Translations under genes and position numbers: made by a program
Notes under the pieces: generated by a model
Told to the model about the DNA's origin: nothing
Databases searched by the model: none
Seen by the model: only the letters and a program-made list of their open reading frames with translations
In this document: positions 27,722 through 36,804 of the stretch, piece by piece
Layout: each line of letters begins with the position of its first letter
How positions within the stretch are numbered: position 1 is the first letter of the stretch
Origin: Sphingomonas crocodyli
GTDB lineage: Bacteria > Pseudomonadota > Alphaproteobacteria > Sphingomonadales > Sphingomonadaceae
Direction: 5' to 3'
DNA length: 64,000 nt
Assembly (NCBI RefSeq): GCF_004005865.1
Contig: NZ_SACN01000001.1
Coordinates: 2,604,001-2,668,000, forward strand

Positions 27722-28621
27722 ATGCGTTCGGTGGGCCTGCAGCGGCTGATATTCGGAGGATCGCGAAGCGGCGTCGATGACGTCCGCAACGCCATCGGCC
27801 GTGCCGCGCAGAAGACCGGCGTCGATTTCAGCTATCTCTACAATCAGGCCAAGAGCGAAAGCGGCCTGAATCCCAATGCCCAGGCGTCGACCAGTTCGGC
27901 GGGCGGGCTTTTCCAGTTCATCGACCAGAGCTGGCTGGGTGCCGTGAAGATGTACGGCGCCAAGCACGGCCTCGGTTGGGCCGCCGACGCGATCAGCCGC
28001 CGTTCGGACGGCAGCTGGAAGGTCGACGGCGACGCCAAGCAGGCCGTGATGGGCCTGCGCAACGATCCCGAAGCGTCAGCGCTGATGGCGGGCGAATGGG
28101 CCAGCGACAATGCCGACGGCCTCAAGTCCGCCCTCGGCCGCCAGCCGCGCGCCGCCGATCTCTATTTCGCGCACTTCCTGGGCCTTCAGGGTGCAACCAA
28201 GTTCCTGAAGTCGGCCGATGCCAATCCTGATGCGATCGCCGCGAACCAGTTTCCGCGCGAAGCCCAGTCGAACCGCGGCATCTTCTACGATGGCGCCGGC
28301 AATGCCCGCACGATGGGCCAGGTCTATCAATTGATGGCCAGGAAGATTTCGGACGACGGGTCGTCGATCGGAACCGGCGCGCCTTCGAACGGCGGCGGCA
28401 TGTCCGCCGATCGCCTGCGCCTGGCCTATGCCAGCGAAGTCTTCGAAGGCGACGGCAAGAGCGCGTCGACCACTGACATGCTCGCGATGATCAGCGGCCG
28501 GGGCATGAACCTGCTGCGTCCCAGCCCCCAGAATGCCCAACTCGCTTATATGATGCTGGCGAGCGGCGGCGACGGTTCGATCAGCGACCTCGACAGCAGC
28601 AAGGGCTCGGGGAGCCTTTAA
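27722..28621 (+). CDS. Lytic transglycosylase (SLT domain) at the edge of the flagellar locus
   Basis: This 299-residue protein has a soluble lytic transglycosylase fold, with the catalytic Glu46 in AKSESGLNPNAQ, then SSAGGLFQFIDQSW and later ADLYFAHFLGLQGATKFL. Such enzymes cut peptidoglycan. The start ATG 27722 has GGAG just upstream. No convincing Sec signal peptide is seen at the N-terminus (RSVGLQRLIFGGSRSG). It lies next to motBA and the flg operon, whose FlgJ lacks a hydrolase domain. A role in opening the wall for the rod is therefore inferred. Confidence 0.85.
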   Translation: MRSVGLQRLIFGGSRSGVDDVRNAIGRAAQKTGVDFSYLYNQAKSESGLNPNAQASTSSAGGLFQFIDQSWLGAVKMYGAKHGLGWAADAISRRSDGSWKVDGDAKQAVMGLRNDPEASALMAGEWASDNADGLKSALGRQPRAADLYFAHFLGLQGATKFLKSADANPDAIAANQFPREAQSNRGIFYDGAGNARTMGQVYQLMARKISDDGSSIGTGAPSNGGGMSADRLRLAYASEVFEGDGKSASTTDMLAMISGRGMNLLRPSPQNAQLAYMMLASGGDGSISDLDSSKGSGSL

Positions 28622-28643
28622 ACTCCACATTTCTGCTGAATTT

Positions 28644-28736
28644 CGTCACCCTCGCGAAGGCGGGGGCCTATCCAGGCTTGTCTCCACGGTCACGCCAGAG
28701 ACAAGAGCGTATAGGCCCCCGCCTTCGCGAGGGTGA
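28644..28736. repeat. Fold-back repeat between convergent slt and motB
   Basis: The arms CGTCACCCTCGCGAAGGCGG and GGCCCCCGCCTTCGCGAGGG face each other across about 50 bases. It is the same family as 520-603 (CCTATCCA/TATAGGCCCCC inner borders). Confidence 0.85.
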
Positions 28737-28769
28737 TTTGCGTGGGGAGCCTGTCACTCCCCACTATTC

Positions 28770-29792
28770 TCAGTGCTTCGCCGCCTTCGCAGCCGCCATC
28801 GCCGCGCGGGCTTCAGCCGGCATGGCGGTCGGATCGTTCGGGCCGGAATTGGCCATCAGATCGACCGGACGACGTTCCTCGAGGCCGGGGCCACCGCCCT
28901 GCTGATCATCGGTGCCGCCCTCGCCCGTCCAGGCAAGCGTGACCGACATGCGGCGGTTGCGCGGATCATAAGGATCCTCCGGCACGAAGGGTTCGCGATC
29001 GGCGACGCCCTCGATCCGCAGGAAGCGCTTATCCGGAATACCGAACTCGGACAGCGCCTTGCGGGTCGATTCCGCACGATCCGACGACAAGGTCCAGTTG
29101 TTGACCGTGCGGCCCGCCGAATAGGGCATGCCGTCGGTATGGCCGCGCACGATCACCTCGTTATCGACGCTCTTGATGACCGAAGCCACCTGCCCCATCA
29201 GCGCGCGCGCCTTGGGCATCAGGACGCCGGTGCCCGTCTGGAACATCGCAAAATCCGCCTGATCGACCAGATCGATGCGCAGCCCTTCGCGGGTTTCCAT
29301 GAAGCGGACGTTCTTCGCCATGTCCTTCAGCTTGGGATCGGCGGCCATCTTGGCCTCGATCATCGCCTTCAATTTCTGGAAGGCGACGCGATCGCGCGAC
29401 TTGAGCGCGGCCGAGCCTTCCTTGGTGCCGCCGGTCGTATCCTTGGGGATCGTCAGCGACTTGGAGCCGGTCTGCGCCGCGCGGTGCGGATATTTGTCCG
29501 CCGCGATGATCGAATCGCCGCCGAAGATCCCGTTCGAACCCGCGCTCTTTTCCTTCATCTGGACGAGTGTGGGGCTGAAATAGTCCGCGATGCCCTTGCG
29601 CTGCTTCTCGCTGGTGGCGCCAAGCAGCCACATCAGCAGGAAGAACGCCATCATCGCGGTCACGAAGTCGGCATAGGCCACCTTCCAGGCGCCGCCATGA
29701 TGGCCGCCATGCCCTTCCGCGATGATCTTCTTGATGATGATCGGCCGGGGCTCGGGTTCGTTCTTCCCGCGCTTCGAAGGGGACTGGGCCAT
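28770..29792 (-). CDS. motB: Flagellar motor stator protein MotB
   Basis: MotB anchors the stator to peptidoglycan and carries the ion-binding aspartate. In this 340-residue protein the single helix is KVAYADFVTAMMAFFLLMWLL with Asp42. The plug region follows, and an OmpA-like domain occupies the C-terminal third (NEVIVRGHTDGMPY, then NWTLSSDRAESTRKALSEFG, and DPRNRRMSVTL). The His-Thr-Asp and Asn-Arg-Arg peptidoglycan residues are intact. It lies 34 bases after motA on the same strand. Confidence 0.96.
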   Translation of the reverse strand: MAQSPSKRGKNEPEPRPIIIKKIIAEGHGGHHGGAWKVAYADFVTAMMAFFLLMWLLGATSEKQRKGIADYFSPTLVQMKEKSAGSNGIFGGDSIIAADKYPHRAAQTGSKSLTIPKDTTGGTKEGSAALKSRDRVAFQKLKAMIEAKMAADPKLKDMAKNVRFMETREGLRIDLVDQADFAMFQTGTGVLMPKARALMGQVASVIKSVDNEVIVRGHTDGMPYSAGRTVNNWTLSSDRAESTRKALSEFGIPDKRFLRIEGVADREPFVPEDPYDPRNRRMSVTLAWTGEGGTDDQQGGGPGLEERRPVDLMANSGPNDPTAMPAEARAAMAAAKAAKH

Positions 29793-29826
29793 CTTGGTCT
29801 AGCGTCCTTGGATCGAGGTCTGTCGA

Positions 29827-30690
29827 TTAACGGCCGCGCATGCCGTCGAACACGTCCGAGAAGGCCGGCTGGTTCGAGTGCGAGATGCCCGAGCGCGCGG
29901 CTTCGATGACGAGCGGCAGCGGGTGGCCGTGGAGCGAGGCGATGATGATCTGCTTCACCACACCGTAGATCGCGGCGTCGGCTTCGATCACCTGCTTACA
30001 GCGGCCCGCGAAGGGCGCGACGATGCCGTAAGCCAGAAGAATGCCGAGGAAGGTACCGACGAGCGCCGAGCCGATCATGCCGCCCAGGATTGCCGGCGGC
30101 TTGTCGATCGAGCCCATCGTCTTCACGACGCCCAACACGGCCGCGACGATGCCCAGCGCCGGAAGCGCGTCGGCCAGGCCCTGCATCATGTCGGCGGGCT
30201 TGATCTCGTCATGATGGTGCGTCTTGAGCGCGTTATCCATCACGTCCTCGACCGCCATCGGATCGAGCGTGCCCGATGAGATCACGACCAGGCGCAGCGT
30301 ATCCGTGATCATGTGGATCAGGGTGCTGTCCTTCAGGAGCTTGGGATATTCAGCAAAGACGGTCGACGCCTTCGGATCCTCGATATGCGGTTCGAGCGCG
30401 ACCGGGCCTTCGGTCCGCAGCTTCTTCATCAAGCTGCTGACGAGGAAGATGACGTCCAGATAGTCCTTCTTGTTGTACTTCGGGCCCTTGAAGACCTTGG
30501 CGAAGCCGCCACCGAACGCCTTCAGCTCCTTCATCGAATTGCCGGCCACGAGCGCGCCGACACCGGCGCCGCCGATGATCAGCATTTCGTGCGGAATCGC
30601 ATGAAGAACGGGTTCGAGGTCACCACCGGTGAAGGCGAAACCGCCGAACACCATGACCAGAAGGATGACGAGGCCGATGCCTGCAAACAT
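29827..30690 (-). CDS. motA: Flagellar motor stator protein MotA
   Basis: MotA is the ion-conducting stator subunit, with four membrane helices. From ATG 30690 the protein is 287 residues. FAGIGLVILLVMVFGGFAF is helix 1, and PALGIVAAVLGVVKTMGSID with GTFLGILLAYGIVAPFAGR are helices 3 and 4 with the conserved prolines. The cytoplasmic loop between helices 2 and 3 contains charged residues for the rotor contact. GGGAG is 10 bases upstream of the ATG; the frame to 30732 is ignored. A sigma-28-type promoter lies 66 bases upstream. Confidence 0.96.
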   Translation of the reverse strand: MFAGIGLVILLVMVFGGFAFTGGDLEPVLHAIPHEMLIIGGAGVGALVAGNSMKELKAFGGGFAKVFKGPKYNKKDYLDVIFLVSSLMKKLRTEGPVALEPHIEDPKASTVFAEYPKLLKDSTLIHMITDTLRLVVISSGTLDPMAVEDVMDNALKTHHHDEIKPADMMQGLADALPALGIVAAVLGVVKTMGSIDKPPAILGGMIGSALVGTFLGILLAYGIVAPFAGRCKQVIEADAAIYGVVKQIIIASLHGHPLPLVIEAARSGISHSNQPAFSDVFDGMRGR

Positions 30691-30756
30691 GAACGCACAC
30701 TCCCACGCAATTACCGGTCGATGCGGAGGCACCCGGTTCGGCGCTTCCCATCAACG

Positions 30757-30783
30757 TTAACGGCGGGTTCGGGAGAATCTTTA
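30757..30783 (-). promoter_or_regulatory. Sigma-28 (FliA) type promoter of motAB
   Basis: On the minus strand TAAA-N15-GCCGTTAA, with the -10 end 66 bases before the motA ATG. It is one of six sites of the same form in the window. Confidence 0.75.
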
Positions 30784-30844
30784 GGCACCTTTTCCACAAA
30801 AAGTGGCGGATGGCGGCGCTTTCCCGAACAGCCTTGCGAGGGGC

Positions 30845-31705
30845 TTAACTGAGAAAGTCAAACAAAGTGTTGCGATTGACCCGCGCAAATGCGGCCTGTG
30901 CCGCCTGAAGGCTAAGCGTCTTCGCATTCAGCTGCATGACGGCCGCCGTAACGTCGGTATCTTCGAGGCCCGAACGTTCTTCGGTCAGCCGCAAATTGCT
31001 GAGTTCCAGCGCGTCGGCCGCGGCATCGAGCCGCGACGCGCGAACGCCCTGGGCCGCGCGCTGGCTGTTGAGATGGGTCGAGGCCGCATCGACATTGTCG
31101 AGCACGGTATCGGCCATCGTGGCGCGCGTGGTCGGGTCCGTCGTGCTGATCGCGGTCTGCGCGGCCGTGATGATCGCCGACAGGCTGGTCGTGCCGCCCG
31201 CCGGAATCGCGACGCTATCGAAGATATCGCCCCGCTTGCCGGTCGCCGGCAGGCGCAGCACGCCCGAGACGGAGATCTGCAGCGGCGCATCCGGCGGAAA
31301 GATCGGCTGTCCGGTCGGCGTCGTGCCGGTCATCAGATTGTTGAGCGTGACGTTGAGTTCGCCCAGTTCCTGCACGATCGCGGCGCGATCGGTTTCCGAA
31401 ACCGACTGGGTTCGCCCGGCGAGCACCAGTTCCTTCACGCGGTTGAACAGATCCTGCACGCTGTCGATGCTGGTATCGGCCTGCGCCGCGATCGACTGGG
31501 CATTTTCGATGTTGCGCTTCCACGTCGTCGTATCGGCCTGCGCGCTGCGCAGCTGGGCGACGCGCGCGGCGGCGACGGGATCGTCCGAAGCGGTTTCGAT
31601 CTTCTTGGTCGTGGAGATATCGCTCTGCAGACGCGCGATCTGCGCAGTCAGCTTGCTCTGCTGCGAGATCTGCGTGAGGGCCCGGTATCGCGTGCTGTTG
31701 ATCAT
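30845..31705 (-). CDS. flgL: Flagellar hook-filament junction protein FlgL
   Basis: FlgL (HAP3) links the hook to the filament and is secreted by the flagellar export apparatus. This 286-residue protein has the flagellin-like N-terminus (RYRALTQISQQSKLTAQIARLQSDISTTKKIETASDDP, split by the usual helix break). Its C-terminal helix is VTAAVMQLNAKTLSLQAAQAAFARV. There is no Sec signal, as expected. It is last gene of the flgB operon, 8 bases after flgK. Confidence 0.94.
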   Translation of the reverse strand: MINSTRYRALTQISQQSKLTAQIARLQSDISTTKKIETASDDPVAAARVAQLRSAQADTTTWKRNIENAQSIAAQADTSIDSVQDLFNRVKELVLAGRTQSVSETDRAAIVQELGELNVTLNNLMTGTTPTGQPIFPPDAPLQISVSGVLRLPATGKRGDIFDSVAIPAGGTTSLSAIITAAQTAISTTDPTTRATMADTVLDNVDAASTHLNSQRAAQGVRASRLDAAADALELSNLRLTEERSGLEDTDVTAAVMQLNAKTLSLQAAQAAFARVNRNTLFDFLS

Positions 31706-31713
31706 CGTGCGCC

Positions 31714-33081
31714 TCAGCTGAACAGATTCAGGATTTCCTGCAGCGTCTCACGCGCGACCTGAATGATCTTCGCGGAGCCGCCATAGGCTTGTTGGAAACG
31801 AAGCAACTGCGCCGCTTCGACATCGAGATCGACGCCCGTAACCTCATCGAGGCCGAGCAAGGCGCCGTCCTTCTGCGACGAGGCGGCGGTCGCCTGCGCA
31901 TTGGCCGACGAGACCGTCTGCGCATGCGTCGACACCAGCAGCGCCCACTGCGCTTCGGGGCCGGTCGAATTGCGCGTATTCTTGAGTTCCAGGGCGTTGC
32001 CGTTGCGAACGCCGGCAAGCGATTGGGCCGCGACCTTGGTGGTATCCTGCGTTGCCGCAACGATCGTGGCCGCCCCGCCGGTGCCCAGTGTCAGAAGGTC
32101 CGCGCCCGGCGCGCCATTCTGGTCGATGCCGTTGCGATTCCAATTGTTGATCGTGGTCGCGAAGCTGGTCGCGATCGTATCGAGCTTCTGGCGGCGATCG
32201 GCCACCGTGCTGGCGACATCGGCGAGCGCCGCGATCGAGCCGGACTGCGGCGATACGGGCACCTGAGCGCCCAGCAAGGCGCCCGATGCGACCAGCGAGA
32301 TACGCCCGTCGGTCGATTGCACCACGCCCAGATAGGCCGTATCCGTCCTGTCCGCGTCGATCAGCTTGACCGAACTATTACCGGTGATGGCGACGCTCGC
32401 GCGGCCATCCGCTTCGAACCGCACATCGACGCCAATGATCTTCGACACGTCGTTTAGAACCGCATCACGGCGATCGAGCAACTGCGCCGATGCGGCCGAG
32501 CCGGGGCTTGCGCGGCGCAAACCCATGTTGATCTGCGCGAGCGCGGTCAGCGAATCGTTGAGGCTGGCGACGCTGGTGAGCGCGGCGGTGTTGATGCCGT
32601 CCGACGTATCCTTGAGCGCCTTGGCGGTCGCGTTGAACTGCTGTGCGGCCTCCGTCACCGCCGCGATCACGGTCTGACGGTTCGGATTGCTGTCCACGTC
32701 GGCAGTCAGCCCTTCGACCGAGGTGAACACGGTCGACATCTTCACGCCCAGGCCGACATCGGTGTCGTTGAGCGCGCCTTCGGCGGTGCTGAGCCAGGTC
32801 GCCTTGGTCGACGCGCGGGCATCTTCCGAGATCGACAGGCGCACATAGGACGCCTTGTAATCGTTCGCGATGCGATCGACCGAGCCGACATTGGCGCCGC
32901 CGAAATAGGTCTGCGACTTGTACTGGTAGCTCGATGACGAGGAGAGGTTCGATTCCTTGATCGTGACCGTGCGGCGCGAATAGCCCTCGGTCTCCGAATT
33001 GGCGACGTTCTCACCGACCGCGGCCAGCGCGGCGCGATAGGCGACGACACCCGAACGGCCGATCGAGAGGAGATCGCTCAC
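31714..33081 (-). CDS. flgK: Flagellar hook-associated protein FlgK
   Basis: FlgK (HAP1) is the first junction protein between hook and filament. This 455-residue protein starts SDLLSIGRSGVVAYRAALAAVGENVANSETEGYSRRTV, which contains the rod/hook N-terminal motif. It ends LDVEAAQLLRFQQAYGGSAKIIQVARETLQEIL. Length is at the short end for the family, so the variable middle is reduced. It overlaps flgJ by 4 bases. Confidence 0.95.
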   Translation of the reverse strand: MSDLLSIGRSGVVAYRAALAAVGENVANSETEGYSRRTVTIKESNLSSSSSYQYKSQTYFGGANVGSVDRIANDYKASYVRLSISEDARASTKATWLSTAEGALNDTDVGLGVKMSTVFTSVEGLTADVDSNPNRQTVIAAVTEAAQQFNATAKALKDTSDGINTAALTSVASLNDSLTALAQINMGLRRASPGSAASAQLLDRRDAVLNDVSKIIGVDVRFEADGRASVAITGNSSVKLIDADRTDTAYLGVVQSTDGRISLVASGALLGAQVPVSPQSGSIAALADVASTVADRRQKLDTIATSFATTINNWNRNGIDQNGAPGADLLTLGTGGAATIVAATQDTTKVAAQSLAGVRNGNALELKNTRNSTGPEAQWALLVSTHAQTVSSANAQATAASSQKDGALLGLDEVTGVDLDVEAAQLLRFQQAYGGSAKIIQVARETLQEILNLFS

Positions 33082-33422
33082 TTCGTTTCTGCCTCAGTGG
33101 TTGCGGGCTTCGCCGTCGCGTCCGCCGCAGGGGTGGCCCCGCCGACACGCGCGGCAAACTGCTTCACCAGCAGGTCCGCCACGCCGAACACGCCCTTGTC
33201 GGCCATATTGTCGGCCAGACGCGCGTCCTGCATGTCGCGAAACTGATCGGTCGCGTCGCTGCCCATGATGTCGTCGCCCAGCTTCGACTGGCGCGCCGAT
33301 GACAGGATCTGGCGCAGGAACACCGCCTCGAACTGCTTCGAGACCGCCTTCAACTGTTCCAGGTCGGACGACTTGGAATCGGTGTTCGGTGCACCGGTGA
33401 TCGAGGTGACGTTGCCTATCAT
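33078..33422 (-). CDS. flgJ: Rod-binding protein FlgJ, N-terminal domain only
   Basis: This 114-residue protein matches only the rod-binding/capping half of FlgJ (LKAVSKQFEAVFLRQILSSAR, then DQFRDMQDARLADNMAD and GVFGVADLLVKQFAA). The muramidase half found in enterobacterial FlgJ is missing, as is common in alphaproteobacteria, where a separate transglycosylase supplies the activity. It overlaps flgK and flgI by 4 bases each. Confidence 0.92.
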   Translation of the reverse strand: MIGNVTSITGAPNTDSKSSDLEQLKAVSKQFEAVFLRQILSSARQSKLGDDIMGSDATDQFRDMQDARLADNMADKGVFGVADLLVKQFAARVGGATPAADATAKPATTEAETK

Positions 33423-34519
33423 AGGACCACAAGCTCCGCCTTCATCGCGCCCGCCTGCTTCAGCGCTTCGAGGATCGCGACCAGATCGCCCGGCGAAGCA
33501 CCGATGGCGTTCACCGACTTGACGATCTCGGACAGGCTGGCGCCGGGCGCGAACTGGAACATCGGGCGCGCGGGATCGTCGACCTTGATCGCGCTCGACT
33601 GCTCGACGGCGGTGCGGCCCTGGCTGAAGGGCGCGGGCTGCACGATGCGCGGCTTTTCATCGACCTGTACGGTCATCTTGCCGTGGGTGATCGCGACCGG
33701 CGAGATGCGGACCGCGCCGTTGATGACGACGGTGCCGGTGCGGGCGTTGACCACGACGCGCGCCGGGGCGTCCGCCGTGTCGACGTCGAGATTTTCGATC
33801 TTGCTCATCAGCGTGGCGCGCGATTCGGCGCCCTGCTGGGCCTGAATGGTGATGGTGGTGCCGTCGATCGCCTGCGCGATCGGGCCGAGGCGGCTGTTGA
33901 TCGTGGCGGCGACGCGCTGCGCGGTCGTCAGATCGGTTTCGGCCAGATCGAAGCGCAGTTCGGGCGAAGTCGCGAAACCGGCGTCGACCGCACGTTCAAC
34001 GGTGGCGCCGCCGGGGATGCGACCGGCCGTCGGCACGTTGATGGTGAGCTTGGAGCCGTCCGCCGCGTCGATGCCGAGGCCGCCGACCGCAAGATTGCCC
34101 TGCGCCATCGCATAGACCTGTCCATCGGCACCCTGCAGCGGTGCCATGATCAGCGTGCCGCCGCGCAACGACTTGGCCTTGCCGAGCGCCGAGATGGTGA
34201 CGTCGAGCCGCTGGCCGGGCTTGGCGAAGGGCGGCAATTCAGCGGTCAGCATGACGGCGGCCGCATTCTTGAGCGCCGGATTGACGCCCGGCGGCAGCTG
34301 CAGACCGAAGCGCGAGGCGATTCCCTTCACGCCCTGAGTCGCATAATCGAGGCTGTCGTCGCCCGTCCCCGCCAGACCTACGACGATGCCGTAGCCGGTC
34401 AACTGGTTGGCGCGAAGCCCTTGGAAAGTGCCGATATCCTTGATCCGTTCGGCATGCGCGGCCCCACCGAGCGCGAGGCCCAGGGCACAGAACAGCGAGG
34501 CGATCCAGTAACGCAACAT
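33419..34519 (-). CDS. flgI: Flagellar P-ring protein FlgI
   Basis: FlgI assembles the periplasmic P ring around the rod. From ATG 34519 it is about 366 residues with a Sec signal (MLRYWIASLFCALGLALGGAAHA). Family segments are RIKDIGTFQGLRANQLTGYGIVVGLAGTGD, PGQRLDVTISALGKAKSLRGGTL and RTGTVVING. These family segments continue through the protein and it ends AGAMKAELVVL. The upstream frame to 34546 is not needed. Its end overlaps flgJ by 4 bases. Confidence 0.95.
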   Translation of the reverse strand: MLRYWIASLFCALGLALGGAAHAERIKDIGTFQGLRANQLTGYGIVVGLAGTGDDSLDYATQGVKGIASRFGLQLPPGVNPALKNAAAVMLTAELPPFAKPGQRLDVTISALGKAKSLRGGTLIMAPLQGADGQVYAMAQGNLAVGGLGIDAADGSKLTINVPTAGRIPGGATVERAVDAGFATSPELRFDLAETDLTTAQRVAATINSRLGPIAQAIDGTTITIQAQQGAESRATLMSKIENLDVDTADAPARVVVNARTGTVVINGAVRISPVAITHGKMTVQVDEKPRIVQPAPFSQGRTAVEQSSAIKVDDPARPMFQFAPGASLSEIVKSVNAIGASPGDLVAILEALKQAGAMKAELVVL

Positions 34520-34552
34520 CGACAGATCTTTCCGGCGGTTAACCATATTTGG

Positions 34553-35230
34553 TCAGAATGGGCTCAGAATAGAAAAGAAACGGTTAAACCAGCCCTGGCG
34601 CGAGGCGCGTGCGATCTCGCCCTTACCCGAATAGGTAATGCGGGCGTCCGCAACGCGGGTGGAAGGGACGCGATTGTCGGGGCCGATATCCGCCGCGCGG
34701 ATCAGGCCGGTGATCGCGATATTCTCATCACCGCGGTTAAGCGTGACCAGCTTTTCGCCGCGCACCAGCATCGTGCCGTTCGGATAGACCCGCGCGATCG
34801 TGACGCTGATTTCGCCGTTCAGCTGGTTCGACTGGGCGGCTGCGCCCTTGCCGTCGAACTTGCCGCCACCGCTGGTGGTCACGTCGTCCTTGTCGATCAG
34901 CTTGCTGAGCCAGCCGGTGGTCGGCGGGTTGATGCCGACATTGCCCGAACGATCGGTCGACGCGCTGTTCGCCTTCACCGCCTGGGTGCGCTCAACCAGC
35001 AGGATCGTGACGATATCGCCGACCATCGCGGCGCGCGCGCCGTTGGTCAGGGCATTATAGCCCATCGACGCCTGATAGATCGAACCGTTCGCCTGCGCCG
35101 GCATTGGCGCCGCCGCATAGGTCGGCTCATATTCGCTGACGCGCGGCGCCTTGCGGGCGTGCGCCGGCGCTTCGAGCGCCGAACCCATGACCATAGCGGC
35201 GACGAGGCCGAGGACGGTGAAGGCGCGCAT
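34553..35230 (-). CDS. flgH: Flagellar L-ring protein FlgH (no lipobox cysteine)
   Basis: FlgH forms the outer-membrane L ring. From ATG 35230 it is 225 residues. Family segments are GSIYQASMGYNALTNGARAAMVGDIVTILLVE, the serine-rich N-terminal part, and VRGEKLVTLNRGDENIAITGLIR. FlgH is usually a lipoprotein, but the signal region here (MRAFTVLGLVAAMVMGSALEAPAHA) contains no cysteine and looks like an ordinary signal peptidase I substrate. The gene lies between flgG and flgI. Confidence 0.93.
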   Translation of the reverse strand: MRAFTVLGLVAAMVMGSALEAPAHARKAPRVSEYEPTYAAAPMPAQANGSIYQASMGYNALTNGARAAMVGDIVTILLVERTQAVKANSASTDRSGNVGINPPTTGWLSKLIDKDDVTTSGGGKFDGKGAAAQSNQLNGEISVTIARVYPNGTMLVRGEKLVTLNRGDENIAITGLIRAADIGPDNRVPSTRVADARITYSGKGEIARASRQGWFNRFFSILSPF

Positions 35231-35237
35231 ATCGCCC

Positions 35238-36026
35238 TTAGATGTTCTGGTTGACATACTGCATCATCTCGTCGGTGGATTTGATCATCTTCGAGTTCAC
35301 TTCGTAGGCGCGCTGGGTCTCGATCATGTCGACCAGCTCTTCCACGATGTTGACGTTCGAGCTTTCGAGCGCGCCGGAGCGGATGTTGCCGCGCCCGTCG
35401 ATGCCGCCGGCACCGATCTGCGGCTGGCCCGACGAAGCGGTCTCGATCAGCAGGTTGGTGCCGATCGCCTCGAGGCCCGCCGGATTGGCGAAGCGCGCAA
35501 TCTCGATCTTGCCGAGTTCGACCGGAGCCTCCTGCCCGTTCACGCTCGCGCTGACGGTGCCGTCGGTCGAAATCGTGATCTTCTGGGTGTCCTGCGGCAC
35601 CTGGATCTGGGGCATCAGCTGATAGCCCTCGTTGTTCACGATCGTGCCGTCGGCCGACAGATTGAAATTGCCGTCGCGGGTGTAACCGGTGCGACCGTCG
35701 GGCATCTGGATCTGGAAGTAGCCCGATCCCTCGATCGCCATGTCGAGCGCATTGTCGGTCGTCTGGAGCGAACCCTGCGAGTCGATCTTCTTGGTACCGT
35801 TGATCATCACACCGGTGCCGAGCGAGGTGCCCGTGGCGTATTGCGTCGAATCCGAAGACTTGGCGCCCGCGGCGGTGATCGCCTGGTAGGCCAGCGTCTC
35901 GAAGCTCGCGCGATCGCGCTTGAAGCCGGTCGTGTTGACGTTCGCCAGGTTGTTGGCGATCACCTGCATGCGCATGTTCTGGGCATCAAGGCCCGTGCGC
36001 GCGACGTGCAATGCTGCGGTCGTCAT
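35238..36026 (-). CDS. flgG: Flagellar distal rod protein FlgG
   Basis: FlgG forms the distal rod. This 262-residue protein has the rod N-terminal motif (MQVIANNLANVNTTGFKRDR), the central strand-rich core (GSGYFQIQMPDGRTGYTRDGNF) and the C-terminal helix (SNVNIVEELVDMIETQRAYEVNSKMIKSTDEMMQ). All are standard for the family, and length is typical. It lies 8 bases upstream of flgH and 11 bases after flgF. Confidence 0.96.
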   Translation of the reverse strand: MTTAALHVARTGLDAQNMRMQVIANNLANVNTTGFKRDRASFETLAYQAITAAGAKSSDSTQYATGTSLGTGVMINGTKKIDSQGSLQTTDNALDMAIEGSGYFQIQMPDGRTGYTRDGNFNLSADGTIVNNEGYQLMPQIQVPQDTQKITISTDGTVSASVNGQEAPVELGKIEIARFANPAGLEAIGTNLLIETASSGQPQIGAGGIDGRGNIRSGALESSNVNIVEELVDMIETQRAYEVNSKMIKSTDEMMQYVNQNI

Positions 36027-36037
36027 ACTCTAACTCC

Positions 36038-36778
36038 TCAATCCAGCCGCATCAGATCGGCCGAAGCCTTGTCGATGTCCTGAGCGGACGACATCATCTT
36101 CACCTGCATGTCCCAGTCCCGGCTCGCTTCGATCATGTCGATCAGCGTGCCGGCAGTGTTCACGTTCGATCCTTCGAGCGCGCCCTGGCGCACCGTTGCC
36201 TGCGGGTCGCTCGGCAGCGTGCCGCCGCCCTTCACGCGGAAGATGCCGTCGAGGCCCTTGGCGATATCGACGCCGTTCGAACGCACCAGCTTCAGGCGAT
36301 CGACCTGCTGCGGCTGGCTCGCATCGCCCCCGACCGGGATGACCGAAATCGTGCCGTCGCCGGCGATCATGATCTTGCTGGCCGGCGGGATCGTGATCGG
36401 GCCGCCTTCGCCGAGGACGGGCAGGCCGTCACCGGTGGTCAGCAGCCCCGTATCGCCAACCTGGAAATCGCCGCGGCGGGTATAGCCCTCCGCACCGTCG
36501 GTCGTCTGGACCGCGAGCAGCGAGTCCCCGGTCATGGCGACATCGAGTTCGCGGCCCGTGTCCGTCATCGGACCTTCGCGCATGTCGGCGGAGAGCACCT
36601 CTTCGGACGTCGGCGCACGGGTGTTCATACCCGCGCCCTTGATCCAGAGCGCCTGGCTGTTGGTCATTTCGCCCTTGAAGCCGGGCGTGTTGACGTTGGC
36701 CAGGTTGTTCGCGGTCGTCGTCTGGCGCGACATCGCCGCGCGCATCGCCGAAAGCGAGCTGTAGATCAGCCGATCCAT
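36038..36778 (-). CDS. flgF: Flagellar proximal rod protein FlgF
   Basis: This 246-residue rod protein begins DRLIYSSLSAMRAAMSRQTTTANNLANVNTPGFKGE and ends GSNVNTAGTLIDMIEASRDWDMQVKMM. The middle is MTGDSLLAVQTTDGAEGYTRRGDFQ. Presence together with FlgG and order E-F-G fixes the assignment. It follows flgE after 26 bases. Confidence 0.95.
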   Translation of the reverse strand: MDRLIYSSLSAMRAAMSRQTTTANNLANVNTPGFKGEMTNSQALWIKGAGMNTRAPTSEEVLSADMREGPMTDTGRELDVAMTGDSLLAVQTTDGAEGYTRRGDFQVGDTGLLTTGDGLPVLGEGGPITIPPASKIMIAGDGTISVIPVGGDASQPQQVDRLKLVRSNGVDIAKGLDGIFRVKGGGTLPSDPQATVRQGALEGSNVNTAGTLIDMIEASRDWDMQVKMMSSAQDIDKASADLMRLD

Positions 36779-36804
36779 CGGAGGTCTCCGCTATCCTATC
36801 GATC

